Positions 1 through 8,531 are shown, counted from the stretch's first letter. The stretch is 64,000 nucleotides of DNA from Nibribacter roseus (GCF_042662225.1 NZ_JBHSYQ010000015.1:487757-551756); one strand, 5' to 3'. Numbers and translations: made by a program. The notes: generated by a model from the letters alone, not told the origin.

Positions 1-1
1 C

Positions 2-97
2 AATTCAATCTCTGATATGAACTTTAGCAACCCCAAGCAAAAGTTAGAGTCAGCTGAAATGGAGCAGATAGCGGAGCAGATCAGAAGAGAGCTTTAG
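2..97 (+). CDS. C-terminal end of an unidentified protein (partial)
   Basis: An open frame enters from the left edge and stops at TAG 95-97, giving 31 residues that end EQIAEQIRREL. The tail is charged and looks helical. Too little remains to assign a family. It points toward the convergent ruvC, with heptamer repeats and a palindrome between them. I infer it is a real gene end because the frame is open from the edge and its stop sits just before typical intergenic repeats. Confidence 0.5.
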   Translation, partial: NSISDMNFSNPKQKLESAEMEQIAEQIRREL

Positions 98-99
98 AT

Positions 100-127
100 C
101 GTTGTTCGTTATTCGTTGCTCGTTATT
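100..127. repeat. Four tandem CGTTRYT heptamers, part of a 16-bp inverted repeat
   Basis: Positions 100-127 read as four head-to-tail heptamers (CGTTGTT, CGTTATT, CGTTGCT, CGTTATT). Bases 112-127 are the exact reverse complement of 224-239, so a 16-bp inverted repeat encloses the palindrome at 143-188. Confidence 0.7.
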
Positions 128-142
128 CGAGTTCAAAAAAAT

Positions 143-188
143 GAGGTGTTTTTGGTCTGTTTCCTGAAAAACAGGCCGAAAACACCTC
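143..188. repeat. Interspersed palindrome, copy 1
   Basis: Arms 143-160 and 171-188 pair over 18 bp with two G:T pairs, around a 10-base loop that contains GAAAA. It lies between convergent gene ends, so it may also terminate transcription. Member of the GTTTT..CTGTTTT..GAAAA..AAAAC family. Confidence 0.8.
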
Positions 189-241
189 TCTTAATTTATA
201 CCACCCAATTGAATCGATCAACAAATAACGAGCAACGAAAA

Positions 242-811
242 CTATCTCACCCTATCAGGATTTTCAGTAAGAAAGGCTTTCCAAGATTTACCGCCGGCTT
301 TCTGGTTTCCTCCTTGGGCGTAGTGGTGGCATAGGGCAACTGCCAGAGCGTCGGTAGCATCTAAAAACTTAGGGGCTTCTTTTATTTTAAGGATTTGCAA
401 CAACATGGCGGCCACCTGTTCCTTAGAAGCGTTTCCGTTTCCCGTTACTGACTGCTTAATTTTTTTAGGAGCATATTCCACGTACGGAATGTCTCTTGAC
501 AAAGCAGCGGCTATGGCTACACCCTGTGCTCGACCCAACTTTAACATTGACTGTACGTTAGTGCCATAGAACGGGGCCTCAATGGCCATCTCGTCCGGAA
601 GGTATTCAGTAATTAAACGTAAGGTACTGTCAAAAATTTTCTTCAGTTTTACGGCGTGGTTCGCGTAACTCTTCAGTTGCAGAACCCCATACTGGAGCAC
701 GGTGATTTTGGAGCCATTCACCTCAATAAGGCCGTAGCCCATTACGTTGGTGCCTGGGTCAACTCCAAGAATTAACTTATTGTTAGGAAGAACAGCGGTG
801 GAATGAATCAT
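242..811 (-). CDS. ruvC: Crossover junction endodeoxyribonuclease RuvC
   Basis: RuvC is the Holliday-junction resolvase that acts with RuvAB in recombinational repair. The protein starts with an RNase-H-like first strand, LGVDPGTNVMGYG, carrying the first catalytic Asp. The second acidic residue is in AIEAPFYG and the C-terminal pair is in DATDALAVALCHH, the expected order for the family. Length of 189 residues is normal. I chose the ATG at 811 because the upstream ATG at 832 would add an unlikely MFVFLYF. The start overlaps by 9 bases the start of the divergent gene at 803. The gene converges with the partial gene at the left edge. Confidence 0.95.
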   Translation of the reverse strand: MIHSTAVLPNNKLILGVDPGTNVMGYGLIEVNGSKITVLQYGVLQLKSYANHAVKLKKIFDSTLRLITEYLPDEMAIEAPFYGTNVQSMLKLGRAQGVAIAAALSRDIPYVEYAPKKIKQSVTGNGNASKEQVAAMLLQILKIKEAPKFLDATDALAVALCHHYAQGGNQKAGGKSWKAFLTENPDRVR

Positions 812-1813
812 AAAGTACAAAAATACGAACAATCTGGCAATGTGCGGCTACCTCTGCGCCTTTTGGTGTGGGTGGGGAAGCTGGCGGTGCTGGGTTTAAC
901 GTTGTACTACCTCCGCGAAGCAGTTTTAGACGCCAGCACCCATTCCGCATTTTCTAGCCAGACTCTTCTAAAGGTATGGGCCCAGGAAAAAGTTGCAGTG
1001 ATAATGGCTTTATTGCTGCTCCCGCTTAATTGGGGGGTTGAAGCTTTTAAGTGGCAATACCTTTCCGGGAAAATAGAGAAACTCTCGTTTTGGAGCGCTT
1101 ACAAAGCGGTATTGGTTGGTTTGTCATTGGGCTTTATAACCCCAAACCGTGTAGGTGATTATGCCGGCAGAATTCTGACTTTGCATAAAAAAAACAGAGC
1201 CGACGCTATTGGAGCCATTTTATTGGGTAGGCTCTGCCAACTGTACGCTACCTTACTGGTAGGCTCCGGTGCGCTGGCCTTTTTCTTTTACAGTTATTAC
1301 ATGCCGCTAGCCACGCCAGTGGGTTTCTCAGTAGCCGTTGGCCTGCTGATGCTAAACGGCTGGGCCCTTGCCTTGTTGTTCAGTTTTCAGTGGGCCGTTG
1401 CTTTGCTGGAGAAAGTGCCGTACCTGAGGCGATGGGTGCATTATTTTGCGGTGGTGGGGCAGTTCAGTGCTGCTGAATTAATGTATGTGTTAATGCTGTC
1501 GGGGTTGAGGTATGCGGTGTTTATGTTCCAGTTTATTTTGCTGCTTTGGGCTTTTGGCGTAAATCTTTCACTTGACCTTTACGTGTGGGGCGTGGCAGGT
1601 ACTTTTCTGCTGAAATCGGTGGTGCCGTCAATCAACGCTTTGGCTGATATAGGCATGCGTGAGCTTTCGGCTATGTTCTTTTTCGGGCTGATGGGGCAAG
1701 ACACACTTCTAGTGTTGGGGGCTAGTTTGTCATTGTGGGCCATTAACATTGCGCTACCCAGTGTACTGGGGCTGGTATTTGTGCTACCGCTAAAACTTTC
1801 CAATACCCGTTGA
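803..1813 (+). CDS. Flippase-like membrane protein (lysylphosphatidylglycerol synthase TM region family)
   Basis: A 336-residue integral membrane protein with about eight hydrophobic segments. The segment GLSLGFITPNRVGDYAGR is characteristic of the LPG_synthase_TM / UPF0104 family, which is the flippase half of MprF without the aminoacyl-transferase half. I infer movement or modification of a lipid or glycolipid at the inner membrane. It begins the envelope gene run; the next gene, a glycosyltransferase, overlaps its stop by 4 bases (TTGA), which suggests translational coupling. An internal GTG near 845 is an alternative start and would remove the overlap with ruvC. Confidence 0.8.
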   Translation: MNHKVQKYEQSGNVRLPLRLLVWVGKLAVLGLTLYYLREAVLDASTHSAFSSQTLLKVWAQEKVAVIMALLLLPLNWGVEAFKWQYLSGKIEKLSFWSAYKAVLVGLSLGFITPNRVGDYAGRILTLHKKNRADAIGAILLGRLCQLYATLLVGSGALAFFFYSYYMPLATPVGFSVAVGLLMLNGWALALLFSFQWAVALLEKVPYLRRWVHYFAVVGQFSAAELMYVLMLSGLRYAVFMFQFILLLWAFGVNLSLDLYVWGVAGTFLLKSVVPSINALADIGMRELSAMFFFGLMGQDTLLVLGASLSLWAINIALPSVLGLVFVLPLKLSNTR

Positions 1814-2946
1814 TACTGCAGTCTTTGCTTTTTCTGCCGCTGCTGGTTTACGCTTTTTACATTCTGCGGTATTGGCTGGCCTGGAACAACATTCCTTGTA
1901 TTATCAATTCCTCTGAGGCTGATCAAGCATTTTTTACTGTCATTGTTCCAGTCCGTAACGAAGCATCTACCATTGTTGAATTATTGTCTGATTTAGAAAA
2001 GCAGCGTTACCCTAAATCTGGCTTTGAAGTATTGGTCGTTGATGATCATTCAGAAGACAACACCCCTCAACTAGTAGAACAGTACCAGCAAAGGAGTGAG
2101 TTGAACATCAGGCTTCTGTTTTTGGCCTCTTTTCCGGAAAAGAGGCAGAAAAAGGCAGCCATAGAAACAGGAGTAGCTGCCGCCCAAGGCGAATGGATTG
2201 CCTGTACCGATGGAGACTGCCGAGTAAACCCTGACTGGCTCCTGACTTTAAATCAGGTTCGGCATCAACTGAACCCTAAACTGATCAGCGGACCCGTGAT
2301 ATTGTCACCTGCTAAAAATACGTTTGAACGATTACAAGTGCTGGAGTTCTCGGCATTGATTGGAGTAGGGGCGGCGACTATCCAGCTTGGGCAGGCCACC
2401 ATGTGCAACGGGGCGAATATAGCGTATGAGAGAGCAGCGTTCTATGCCGTAAACGGTTTTGCAGGCAATGAGCAGATTGCCTCCGGTGATGACGAATTCC
2501 TCCTCCACAAAATACACCGGGTGTTTCCTGGTCAAATTGCTTTTGCTAAATCTGAAGAAGCAGTGGTTTCTACAAGACCTACGGCAAGTTTAAGTAAGCT
2601 GCTACAACAAAGGGTACGATGGGCAAGTAAATGGTCTCATTATGACTCAAAACTGTCAAGGCTATTGGCAGTGCTGGTGGTAGGGGCTAACGCTATTGTG
2701 TTCTGCTCTTTTTTGGGAGCCGTATTTCAGTGGCTTTGTTGGGGTTACTTTCTAGCGGTTTTGTTACTAAAGCTTTTGCCAGATTTAATTCTATTAGGAG
2801 CCGTATTAGGCTTTTTTCGGAAAAAGAGGCTACTTTCATATATAGTGCTACTCCAATTCGTCTACTTCCCGTATGTATTGCTGACAGCAGTATTAGGTCT
2901 TAAAGGAAGTTACAATTGGAAAGGCCGCAACCATTCTACCCCATGA
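1810..2946 (+). CDS. Glycosyltransferase family 2, membrane-bound
   Basis: GT2 enzymes move a sugar from a nucleotide donor, usually to a lipid or polysaccharide. An N-terminal membrane segment is followed by the GT-A fold: VIVPVRNEASTI, then VLVVDDHSEDN (first acidic pair) and CTDGDCRVNPDW (DxD-like). QQRVRWASKW is the Q/RxxRW acceptor motif of processive-type GT2 enzymes. Three or so hydrophobic segments close the C terminus. The apparent start is TTG 1810 overlapping the previous stop. The next gene starts by an ATGA overlap at 2943. Substrate is unknown; the neighbouring flippase-like gene suggests a lipid-linked product. Confidence 0.85.
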   Translation: MILQSLLFLPLLVYAFYILRYWLAWNNIPCIINSSEADQAFFTVIVPVRNEASTIVELLSDLEKQRYPKSGFEVLVVDDHSEDNTPQLVEQYQQRSELNIRLLFLASFPEKRQKKAAIETGVAAAQGEWIACTDGDCRVNPDWLLTLNQVRHQLNPKLISGPVILSPAKNTFERLQVLEFSALIGVGAATIQLGQATMCNGANIAYERAAFYAVNGFAGNEQIASGDDEFLLHKIHRVFPGQIAFAKSEEAVVSTRPTASLSKLLQQRVRWASKWSHYDSKLSRLLAVLVVGANAIVFCSFLGAVFQWLCWGYFLAVLLLKLLPDLILLGAVLGFFRKKRLLSYIVLLQFVYFPYVLLTAVLGLKGSYNWKGRNHSTP

Positions 2947-3200
2947 CAGATCAGGAATTCGACATCTTAGATGAGCTTTATTTTGTAACTCCTTACCTGG
3001 AGCTAAAAGAGAAACTTGACCTGCCCGACCACGAGCTGCAGGAAGCGCTAAGGGGGCTCATTAGCATGAACTATATAAAATGCTTATACCCCGACCAAGA
3101 CACAGAAGTGCCTTTTGATCCGGAGCATTTTACCAAAGAAGCTGAAAAATATTATTTTCTGGCCACTAAAGCAGGATTGTTGAACCACAATTCAAAGTAG
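2943..3200 (+). CDS. Conserved small hypothetical protein
   Basis: An 85-residue acidic protein beginning MTDQEFDILDELYFV. The ATG at 2943 overlaps the glycosyltransferase stop (ATGA); a reading from 2916 would only add shadow residues. The body LKEKLDLPDHELQEALRGLISMNYIKCLY looks like a small winged-helix unit, and KAGLLNHN near the end resembles proteins I recall from other Cytophagales, though no function is known to me. Coupling to the glycosyltransferase suggests cotranscription. Confidence 0.7.
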   Translation: MTDQEFDILDELYFVTPYLELKEKLDLPDHELQEALRGLISMNYIKCLYPDQDTEVPFDPEHFTKEAEKYYFLATKAGLLNHNSK

Positions 3201-3407
3201 TGCTTGCTAAGGATACAGTACAGGTGAGAGCTGTGGCTTCGTTAGAGCATTCAACTCTTATAGTATAAAATTATCTTTACTATGCCCGCTATAAGAAGCG
3301 CCAGTGGATTTTTTTTGTTAATTTGCCTTTTGTCTGCAGCGGTCAAAAACTAAAGTCTCACAATTAGGAATGGCTTGTAAAAAGACTATCCTAAACATTA
3401 ACAGCAA

Positions 3408-4631
3408 ATGTCAGAACTGAAATTTCCTACCATTGAGCAAGAACTGAACCTGAAGAAGCTGGAATTAGCTGCTCTGCTGGAAATTACGAAAGCCATTAAC
3501 AACAACCTGCCAGAGGAGGCACTATATAAAATCTATCACTTCACACTCCTCGCCCAGTTGAACATCAGGCGCCTTTCGCTCTTTCTCATAGATGAGCAAT
3601 GGGAGTGCAAAGTCTGTTTCGGGACAGAACATAACTTTAGAGAAATTGAGCTGCCGGAGGCAATCACTGAACTCCGGGAGATTACTTCTCTTGCCAAACT
3701 GAACATAGACCGCCGTTGGCAAGATTTCGAGACGGTGATTCCCATCATGCACAACAACCGTATTCTGGCCTTCGTCATGATCGGGAATGTGCATGCGTAC
3801 TATACTACGCTGGGAGCGCTAAGTTTTGTGCAAACCTTGAGCAATATTATTCTGGTGGCCATGGAAAACCGAAGGTTAGAGCGGCACCGGTTAACCCAAG
3901 AGGCCATGCGGAAGGAGATAGAAATTGCGCGTGAGGTGCAAAACATGCTGTTTCCTAAGTCTTTGCCCAACAACCAAGATGTATCCATTCACGCCACCTA
4001 TATTCCGCATTCATCTATCGGGGGTGACTACTACGATTTTATTCAGATAGACAAAGACCAATTCCTGTTTTGCGTGGCAGATGTGTCTGGAAAAGGTGTA
4101 CCTGCCTCTTTGCTGATGTCTAACTTTCAGGCGGGCCTGCGTACCATTTTGCGTCAAACTACTAACCTGAACACTATTGTCACCGAGCTGAACGACCTGA
4201 TCTACCGTAATGCGATAGCTGAGAAGTTCATCACCTGCTTTCTGGGAATTTACAACCGGCAGACCAAAGAGCTTAGCTACGTAAACGCTGGACATAACGC
4301 TTCCATTCTGCTGTACGAGAACAACACCTACCGTTTGTTGGAGGAAGGCTGCACCATGTTGGGAATATTCGATGAGCTTCCTTTCCTGTCGGTGACAAAA
4401 GTAGTGGTACCGCCGCGTTCGTTTGTGCTTTGCTACACCGATGGCCTCACCGAAGTATTCAACAAGGACGAAGACGAATACGGCGTAGAAAATACCATCA
4501 ACTTCCTGAAATGCTGCCGTTACGTGAGTTCCCGAAACATACATGCGCAACTGCTGCAGGAGATAGACGCCTTTAACAGCGGCAACACCTTCAGCGATGA
4601 TATCACGCTGCTTTCCTGCCGGTTTAAATAA
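3408..4631 (+). CDS. PP2C-type serine phosphatase, SpoIIE/RsbU family
   Basis: A cytosolic protein of 407 residues. Residues 1-160 look like a GAF-type sensory domain. A short coiled stretch, REVQNMLFPKSLP, links it to the SpoIIE phosphatase domain. The phosphatase carries the metal-binding motifs GGDYYDF, DVSGKGVPASLLMS, CYTDGLTEVFN and the final DDITLLSCRF. In this family the enzyme dephosphorylates anti-sigma-factor antagonists or similar partners in partner-switching. No anti-sigma or antagonist gene is next to it here, so its target is unknown. The 207 bases upstream hold no gene. Confidence 0.88.
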   Translation: MSELKFPTIEQELNLKKLELAALLEITKAINNNLPEEALYKIYHFTLLAQLNIRRLSLFLIDEQWECKVCFGTEHNFREIELPEAITELREITSLAKLNIDRRWQDFETVIPIMHNNRILAFVMIGNVHAYYTTLGALSFVQTLSNIILVAMENRRLERHRLTQEAMRKEIEIAREVQNMLFPKSLPNNQDVSIHATYIPHSSIGGDYYDFIQIDKDQFLFCVADVSGKGVPASLLMSNFQAGLRTILRQTTNLNTIVTELNDLIYRNAIAEKFITCFLGIYNRQTKELSYVNAGHNASILLYENNTYRLLEEGCTMLGIFDELPFLSVTKVVVPPRSFVLCYTDGLTEVFNKDEDEYGVENTINFLKCCRYVSSRNIHAQLLQEIDAFNSGNTFSDDITLLSCRFK

Positions 4632-4644
4632 GCTGCCTCGTCAC

Positions 4645-4682
4645 GTTTTAGGCCTGCTTTTCGTAAAACAGGCTCAAAACAG
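4645..4682. repeat. Interspersed palindrome, copy 2
   Basis: GTTTTAGGCCTG at 4645-4656 pairs with CAGGCTCAAAAC at 4669-4680 with one mismatch and one G:T. Lies between the phosphatase stop and the deacetylase start. Confidence 0.75.
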
Positions 4683-4708
4683 AAACCACCTTCATTAAAT
4701 CAGATCCT

Positions 4709-5344
4709 GTGCCTCGATTCTTCAAAACACCATCTGTACTTACCTGGGCATTTCCGGGGGTGGTTTGGAAAAAGAAGATGCGGGAGAAAACCTTGTTCCT
4801 GACCTTTGATGATGGGCCTATTCCGGAGGTGACCCCTTTTGTACTTGACCAACTACAGCAGTACAACGCCAAGGCCACCTTTTTCTGCGTGGGAGACAAT
4901 GTGCAGCGCCACCCAGCCATAGCGCAACAAGTGCTGGAGCAAGGCCATTTGCTGGCAAACCATACCTTTCATCATGTAAAAGCGTGGCAACATTCGCCGC
5001 AGAAATACTTTGCAGAAGTGGAGCAATGCCAGGCCGCTCTGGAAAGTATAGTCGGGTCAGCACCAGATAAAAAATTATTCCGTCCACCACACGGCCAACT
5101 GACCTGGGGGCATCTGCGTAAGCTGAAACACAAGTACCAGGTAGTAATGTGGAGCAGTCTCAGCTATGATTTTGACGCTTCGCTGGCTCCAGAAGAAAGC
5201 CTGCAAAAAACCATAGCAGTATCGGGCCCAGGTTCCATAGTAGTAATGCACGACAGCTTGAAAGCAGAAAAAACTCTTAAATACGTTTTACCCCGTTTTT
5301 TGGAGTATTTCTCTGCGCTGGGCTATTCTTTTAAAACGCTATAG
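4709..5344 (+). CDS. Polysaccharide deacetylase (NodB homology, CE4)
   Basis: Removes N- or O-acetyl groups from a cell-surface glycan. The metal-dependent CE4 motifs appear in order: TFDDGP (motif 1, catalytic base and metal Asp), HTFHH (motif 2, metal ligands), FRPPHGQ (motif 3), WSSLSYDF and IVVMHDS (motif 5 His). Length of 211 residues covers only the catalytic domain. The start is GTG 4709. There is no clear signal peptide, only a short hydrophobic VLTWAFPGVVW, so location is uncertain. A glycosyltransferase follows after 3 bases, which suggests one operon acting on the same glycan. Confidence 0.88.
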   Translation: MPRFFKTPSVLTWAFPGVVWKKKMREKTLFLTFDDGPIPEVTPFVLDQLQQYNAKATFFCVGDNVQRHPAIAQQVLEQGHLLANHTFHHVKAWQHSPQKYFAEVEQCQAALESIVGSAPDKKLFRPPHGQLTWGHLRKLKHKYQVVMWSSLSYDFDASLAPEESLQKTIAVSGPGSIVVMHDSLKAEKTLKYVLPRFLEYFSALGYSFKTL

Positions 5345-5347
5345 CGC

Positions 5348-6439
5348 ATGCTCTTCTCCGTCGGCTTTTTCTGCTTCTACTTTATTTTGTTCGGAGTGCT
5401 GCTGGGGCTTTGGGTTTTCAGGAAAAAGAAGCCGGCTTACTCCCTTTCCAGCTTTCCTAAAGTTAGCATTCTAATTGCTGCCCGTAATGAAGAAGCTAAT
5501 ATCCTAGCCTGCCTGGCAGCCATTGAAAGACTGAATTATCCCAAAGATAGGCTGGAAGTGTTGGTAGGAGATGATCGTTCTTCTGATGCTACTTTCACTT
5601 TGGTACAATCATTACTTCCTCAGCGGCCTTATTTAACATGTGTTTCTATTACGGATAATTTGCCAGGCACCAAAGGGAAAGCCAATGTGCTGGCGCAACT
5701 GGCGCAAAAAGCCACTTCAGACTTTTTTTTTATCACTGATGCTGATATAGAAGTGCCACCTCAATGGCTAACCAGCCTGATGGGGCAAGTGAAGCAAGGT
5801 ACAGGCATTGTCACAGGCATCACCACCACCAAAGGCAGTAAGCTGTTTGACCGTATGCAGGCCCTGGATTGGCTTTTCTCACTTGGGCTAATGCAGGTGG
5901 TGGCGGACAGAGGAGTACCGGTATCTACCATGGGTAATAATATGCTTATTACCCGTGAAGCTTATGAGGCGGTAGGTGGTTTTGCCGGCATTCCTTTTTC
6001 TATAACTGAAGATGTTCAGATATTTAAGGAGGTTATAAAAAAAGGCTTCACCACAGCTAATGTGTATGAAGCAGAGGTGTTGGCTCTGTCTATGCCCGCA
6101 CCTGATTTTTCTACCTTTTTGCAACAACGCCGTCGCTGGATGAGGGGCTCTGTGTCTTTGCCTTGGTACATGCTGTTGCTTTTTGTCATCCATTCATCTT
6201 ACTATCCCATTTGGTTGCCTTTCTTCTTGCACACTACTTGGGTAGCTGCTTTGCTGGTGTTCTTGGTAAAGCTGACATTGCAAAGCGTATTTGTGTGGGT
6301 ATGTGCCAAGAGAGTGAATTGGAAAACGAATGTGCGGGATTTAATTTTCTTTGAATTGTACCTGCTGAGTACCTCCCTTATTTTGATCGTTTACTTTTTT
6401 ATACCCCTTCGCATCCGCTGGAAGGGCCGTCAATATTAA
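5348..6439 (+). CDS. Glycosyltransferase family 2, membrane-bound
   Basis: A second GT2 enzyme of 363 residues. An N-terminal membrane segment is followed by VSILIAARNEEANI, VGDDRSSDAT and FFITDADIEVPPQW (DxD), with QQRRRWMRGS as the Q/RxxRW motif. Two or three membrane segments close the protein. Layout matches the gene at 1810, so the two are probably old paralogues. The deacetylase lies 3 bases upstream, which suggests synthesis and trimming of one envelope polysaccharide. The substrate cannot be read from the sequence. Confidence 0.85.
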   Translation: MLFSVGFFCFYFILFGVLLGLWVFRKKKPAYSLSSFPKVSILIAARNEEANILACLAAIERLNYPKDRLEVLVGDDRSSDATFTLVQSLLPQRPYLTCVSITDNLPGTKGKANVLAQLAQKATSDFFFITDADIEVPPQWLTSLMGQVKQGTGIVTGITTTKGSKLFDRMQALDWLFSLGLMQVVADRGVPVSTMGNNMLITREAYEAVGGFAGIPFSITEDVQIFKEVIKKGFTTANVYEAEVLALSMPAPDFSTFLQQRRRWMRGSVSLPWYMLLLFVIHSSYYPIWLPFFLHTTWVAALLVFLVKLTLQSVFVWVCAKRVNWKTNVRDLIFFELYLLSTSLILIVYFFIPLRIRWKGRQY

Positions 6440-6457
6440 TACGCGCTAATAAAACCT

Positions 6458-6465
6458 TATCTTTG
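6458..6465 (+). promoter_or_regulatory. Bacteroidota -7 box for tatD
   Basis: TATCTTTG matches the TAnnTTTG consensus exactly. No clear -33 TTG is visible. A start about 7 bases downstream would place repeat copy 3 at the 5' end of the mRNA. Confidence 0.5.
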
Positions 6466-6467
6466 CC

Positions 6468-6505
6468 GTTTCAGGCTTGTTTTTCTGAAAACACGCTTAA
6501 AACAG
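6468..6505. repeat. Interspersed palindrome, copy 3 (in tatD leader)
   Basis: GTTTCAGGCTTG on the left and CGCTTAAAACAG on the right form an imperfect stem around TTTTTCTGAAAA. It lies between a -7 box and the tatD ATG. Confidence 0.65.
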
Positions 6506-6522
6506 AATGGCATTGATTTTTC

Positions 6523-7284
6523 ATGACGTACATAGATACCCACGCCCACATTTTCTCACCAGAGTTTGACCAAGACCGCTCTGATATGTTGGCTCGTGCC
6601 CAGGAAGCAGGAGTCACTGAGATCTTCATGCCGAACATAGACCACACTTCTATTGAGGCTATGTTACAATTGGAAGAGCAGAACCCATGGTGCCATTCCC
6701 TTATGGGCTTGCACCCCAGCTATGTGAAAGAAAATTACCTGGAGGTACTGCACCAAATGGAAGAGTGGTTAGAGAATCGGAAGTTCAGGGGAATTGGAGA
6801 GTCTGGCATTGACTTGTATTGGGATAAAACCTTTTTTAAAGAACAGCAAGAGACGCTGCGGGTGCAGTGTGGTTGGGCAAAGAAGTATAAAATTCCTATT
6901 GTGCTTCATACCCGGGACGCATTCAAGGAAACACTGGAAATCATTAAAGAGCAGCAGGACGGTACTCTTCGCGGTATCTTCCATTGCTTTTCTGGAACCT
7001 TAGAGGAGGCAGAAGAGGTAATAGAAGCAAATTTCCTTCTTGGAATTGGCGGGGTCAGTACCTTTAAGAATGGAGGTCTTGAGCCAGTGATACAGAATGT
7101 CTCACTTGAACATTTGGTGCTGGAAACAGATAGCCCCTACTTAGCCCCAGTGCCTAAACGCGGTAAGCGCAATGAGCCGGCCTACTTGCCCTTGGTTGCC
7201 CAACGAATAGCCGATATAAAATCGTTACCTTTAGAAGAGGTAGCGGCAAAAACTTCCGCCAACGCTTTAAGAGTATTCGCTTAA
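6523..7284 (+). CDS. TatD-family metal-dependent hydrolase (DNase)
   Basis: TatD enzymes are TIM-barrel nucleases, tied to 3'-5' trimming of DNA in repair. Visible metal-site motifs are YIDTHAHIF (two His), GESGIDLYWD (Glu), IVLHTRDA (His), GIFHCFSG (His) and LVLETDSPYL (Asp). Length of 253 residues is typical. Asparaginase follows after 7 bases on the same strand and probably shares its transcript. An exact -7 box lies at 6458. Confidence 0.92.
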   Translation: MTYIDTHAHIFSPEFDQDRSDMLARAQEAGVTEIFMPNIDHTSIEAMLQLEEQNPWCHSLMGLHPSYVKENYLEVLHQMEEWLENRKFRGIGESGIDLYWDKTFFKEQQETLRVQCGWAKKYKIPIVLHTRDAFKETLEIIKEQQDGTLRGIFHCFSGTLEEAEEVIEANFLLGIGGVSTFKNGGLEPVIQNVSLEHLVLETDSPYLAPVPKRGKRNEPAYLPLVAQRIADIKSLPLEEVAAKTSANALRVFA

Positions 7285-7291
7285 CCACGCT

Positions 7292-8371
7292 ATGAAATTT
7301 TTTAAGGTAGATATCAATACGGCGGCACCCCGTGACACCGAGGCCTCCATATTGATTATTTATACAGGTGGTACCATCGGGATGGTATCTGATAAGCAAG
7401 ACGAAAGCCTTGTGCCCTTTGACTTTAGCGAAGTAATTCACCGAGTGCCGGAAATGCGCCAGTTTAAGGTGTTGATGACGGTCTTAAGTCTTGATCCGCC
7501 AATTGACTCTTCTAACATAGGGGTAGAGCACTGGATAAAGCTGGCTCAGGTGATTCAGGTAAACTACCATCAATACGATGGATTTGTGATTTTGCACGGT
7601 ACCGATACGATGGCCTATAGTGCTTCAGCATTAAGCTTTTTATTAGAGAACTTAGGCAAGCCTGTCATATTCACCGGTGCTCAGGTGCCTATTGGCCGTT
7701 TGCGAACCGACGCCCGCCGTAATTTAATTACTGCCCTTGAGATTGCTTCTGCCCACCGAATGGGTAAACCGCTGGTTCCGGAAGTTTGCATTTACTTTAA
7801 CACCGTACTTTTAAGAGGTAACCGTTCCACTAAAGTAGAGAGCCGTCACTTTAACGCCTTCCACTCTGGAAAGTATGCTCCATTGGCCAAGGCGGGTATA
7901 GACATAGAATTCAATGAAGGTGTAGTGTTGCCGCCTCCATCTGGCCCTCTGAGAGTGCACCAGGAACTGGAAAGTCAGGTTGCCATCCTTAAAATCTTCC
8001 CAGGTATCAGCCCTGTATTAGTACAATCCATCCTTAATGCCCCAGGGTTGAAAGGGTTGGTAATGGAAACATTTGGGGCTGGTAACGCACCTACTTATCC
8101 TTGGTTTCTGGACCTGCTGCGTGACGCCATTGACAGGGGTATTACTATTCTAAATGTATCTCAATGTGAAGAAGGGGAGGTAAGACAAGGCGAGTATGAA
8201 ACAAGTAAGTACCTAAAGGAAATGGGGGTGATTGGTGGGACTGATATCAGTACTGAGGCAGCGGTGACTAAACTCATGTTTATTCTAGCTCAGGGTTTAC
8301 CGATAGAAGAAACCCGACAGCTTTTGCAGGAAAACCTGAGAGGAGAAATAAGCGGGCATAAATACGGGTAA
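7292..8371 (+). CDS. ansA: Asparaginase, type I (cytoplasmic)
   Basis: Hydrolyses L-asparagine to aspartate and ammonia. The two catalytic threonine motifs are present: YTGGTIGM with Thr28 and LHGTDTMAYSA with Thr104 and Asp105. There is no signal peptide, in keeping with a cytosolic type I enzyme. Length of 359 residues is usual for the Bacteroidota version, which carries a short N-terminal extension before the first motif. It follows tatD closely; the tRNA-Ser gene downstream has its own promoter. Confidence 0.92.
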   Translation: MKFFKVDINTAAPRDTEASILIIYTGGTIGMVSDKQDESLVPFDFSEVIHRVPEMRQFKVLMTVLSLDPPIDSSNIGVEHWIKLAQVIQVNYHQYDGFVILHGTDTMAYSASALSFLLENLGKPVIFTGAQVPIGRLRTDARRNLITALEIASAHRMGKPLVPEVCIYFNTVLLRGNRSTKVESRHFNAFHSGKYAPLAKAGIDIEFNEGVVLPPPSGPLRVHQELESQVAILKIFPGISPVLVQSILNAPGLKGLVMETFGAGNAPTYPWFLDLLRDAIDRGITILNVSQCEEGEVRQGEYETSKYLKEMGVIGGTDISTEAAVTKLMFILAQGLPIEETRQLLQENLRGEISGHKYG

Positions 8372-8385
8372 TAGGGGAAAGATAC

Positions 8386-8416
8386 TTGCAAAAGCAAAAG
8401 GATCTGGTTTACTTTG
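8386..8416 (+). promoter_or_regulatory. Promoter for tRNA-Ser
   Basis: TTG at 8386-8388, a 20-base spacer, and TTACTTTG at 8409-8416 match the Bacteroidota -33 and -7 boxes (one mismatch in TAnnTTTG), about 20 bases before the tRNA. Confidence 0.55.
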
Positions 8417-8435
8417 CATTCCCAAAATAACCTCC

Positions 8436-8522
8436 GGAGAGGTGTCAGAGTGGTCGAACGAGCACGCCTGGAAAGTGTGTATACTGGAAACGGTATCGAG
8501 GGTTCGAATCCCTCCCTCTCCG
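8436..8522 (+). tRNA. tRNA-Ser (GGA anticodon)
   Basis: The acceptor stem GGAGAGG (8436-8442) pairs with CCTCTCC (8515-8521), followed by discriminator G. The anticodon stem CACGC/GTGTG encloses the loop CTGGAAA, giving anticodon GGA. The long variable arm is typical of a class II tRNA, and the T arm is GAGGG-TTCGAAT-CCCTC. The CCA end is not encoded. Confidence 0.96.
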
Positions 8523-8531
8523 CAACTTAAT

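Noticed and set aside
100..239. A CRISPR array from the heptamer repeats
   Set aside because: Units are 7 bases without spacers, and no cas gene is present.
4011..4550. 179-residue minus-strand frame inside the PP2C phosphatase gene
   Set aside because: It lies wholly opposite a gene with full catalytic motifs, has no recognisable domain and no separate regulatory signals; a codon-bias shadow.
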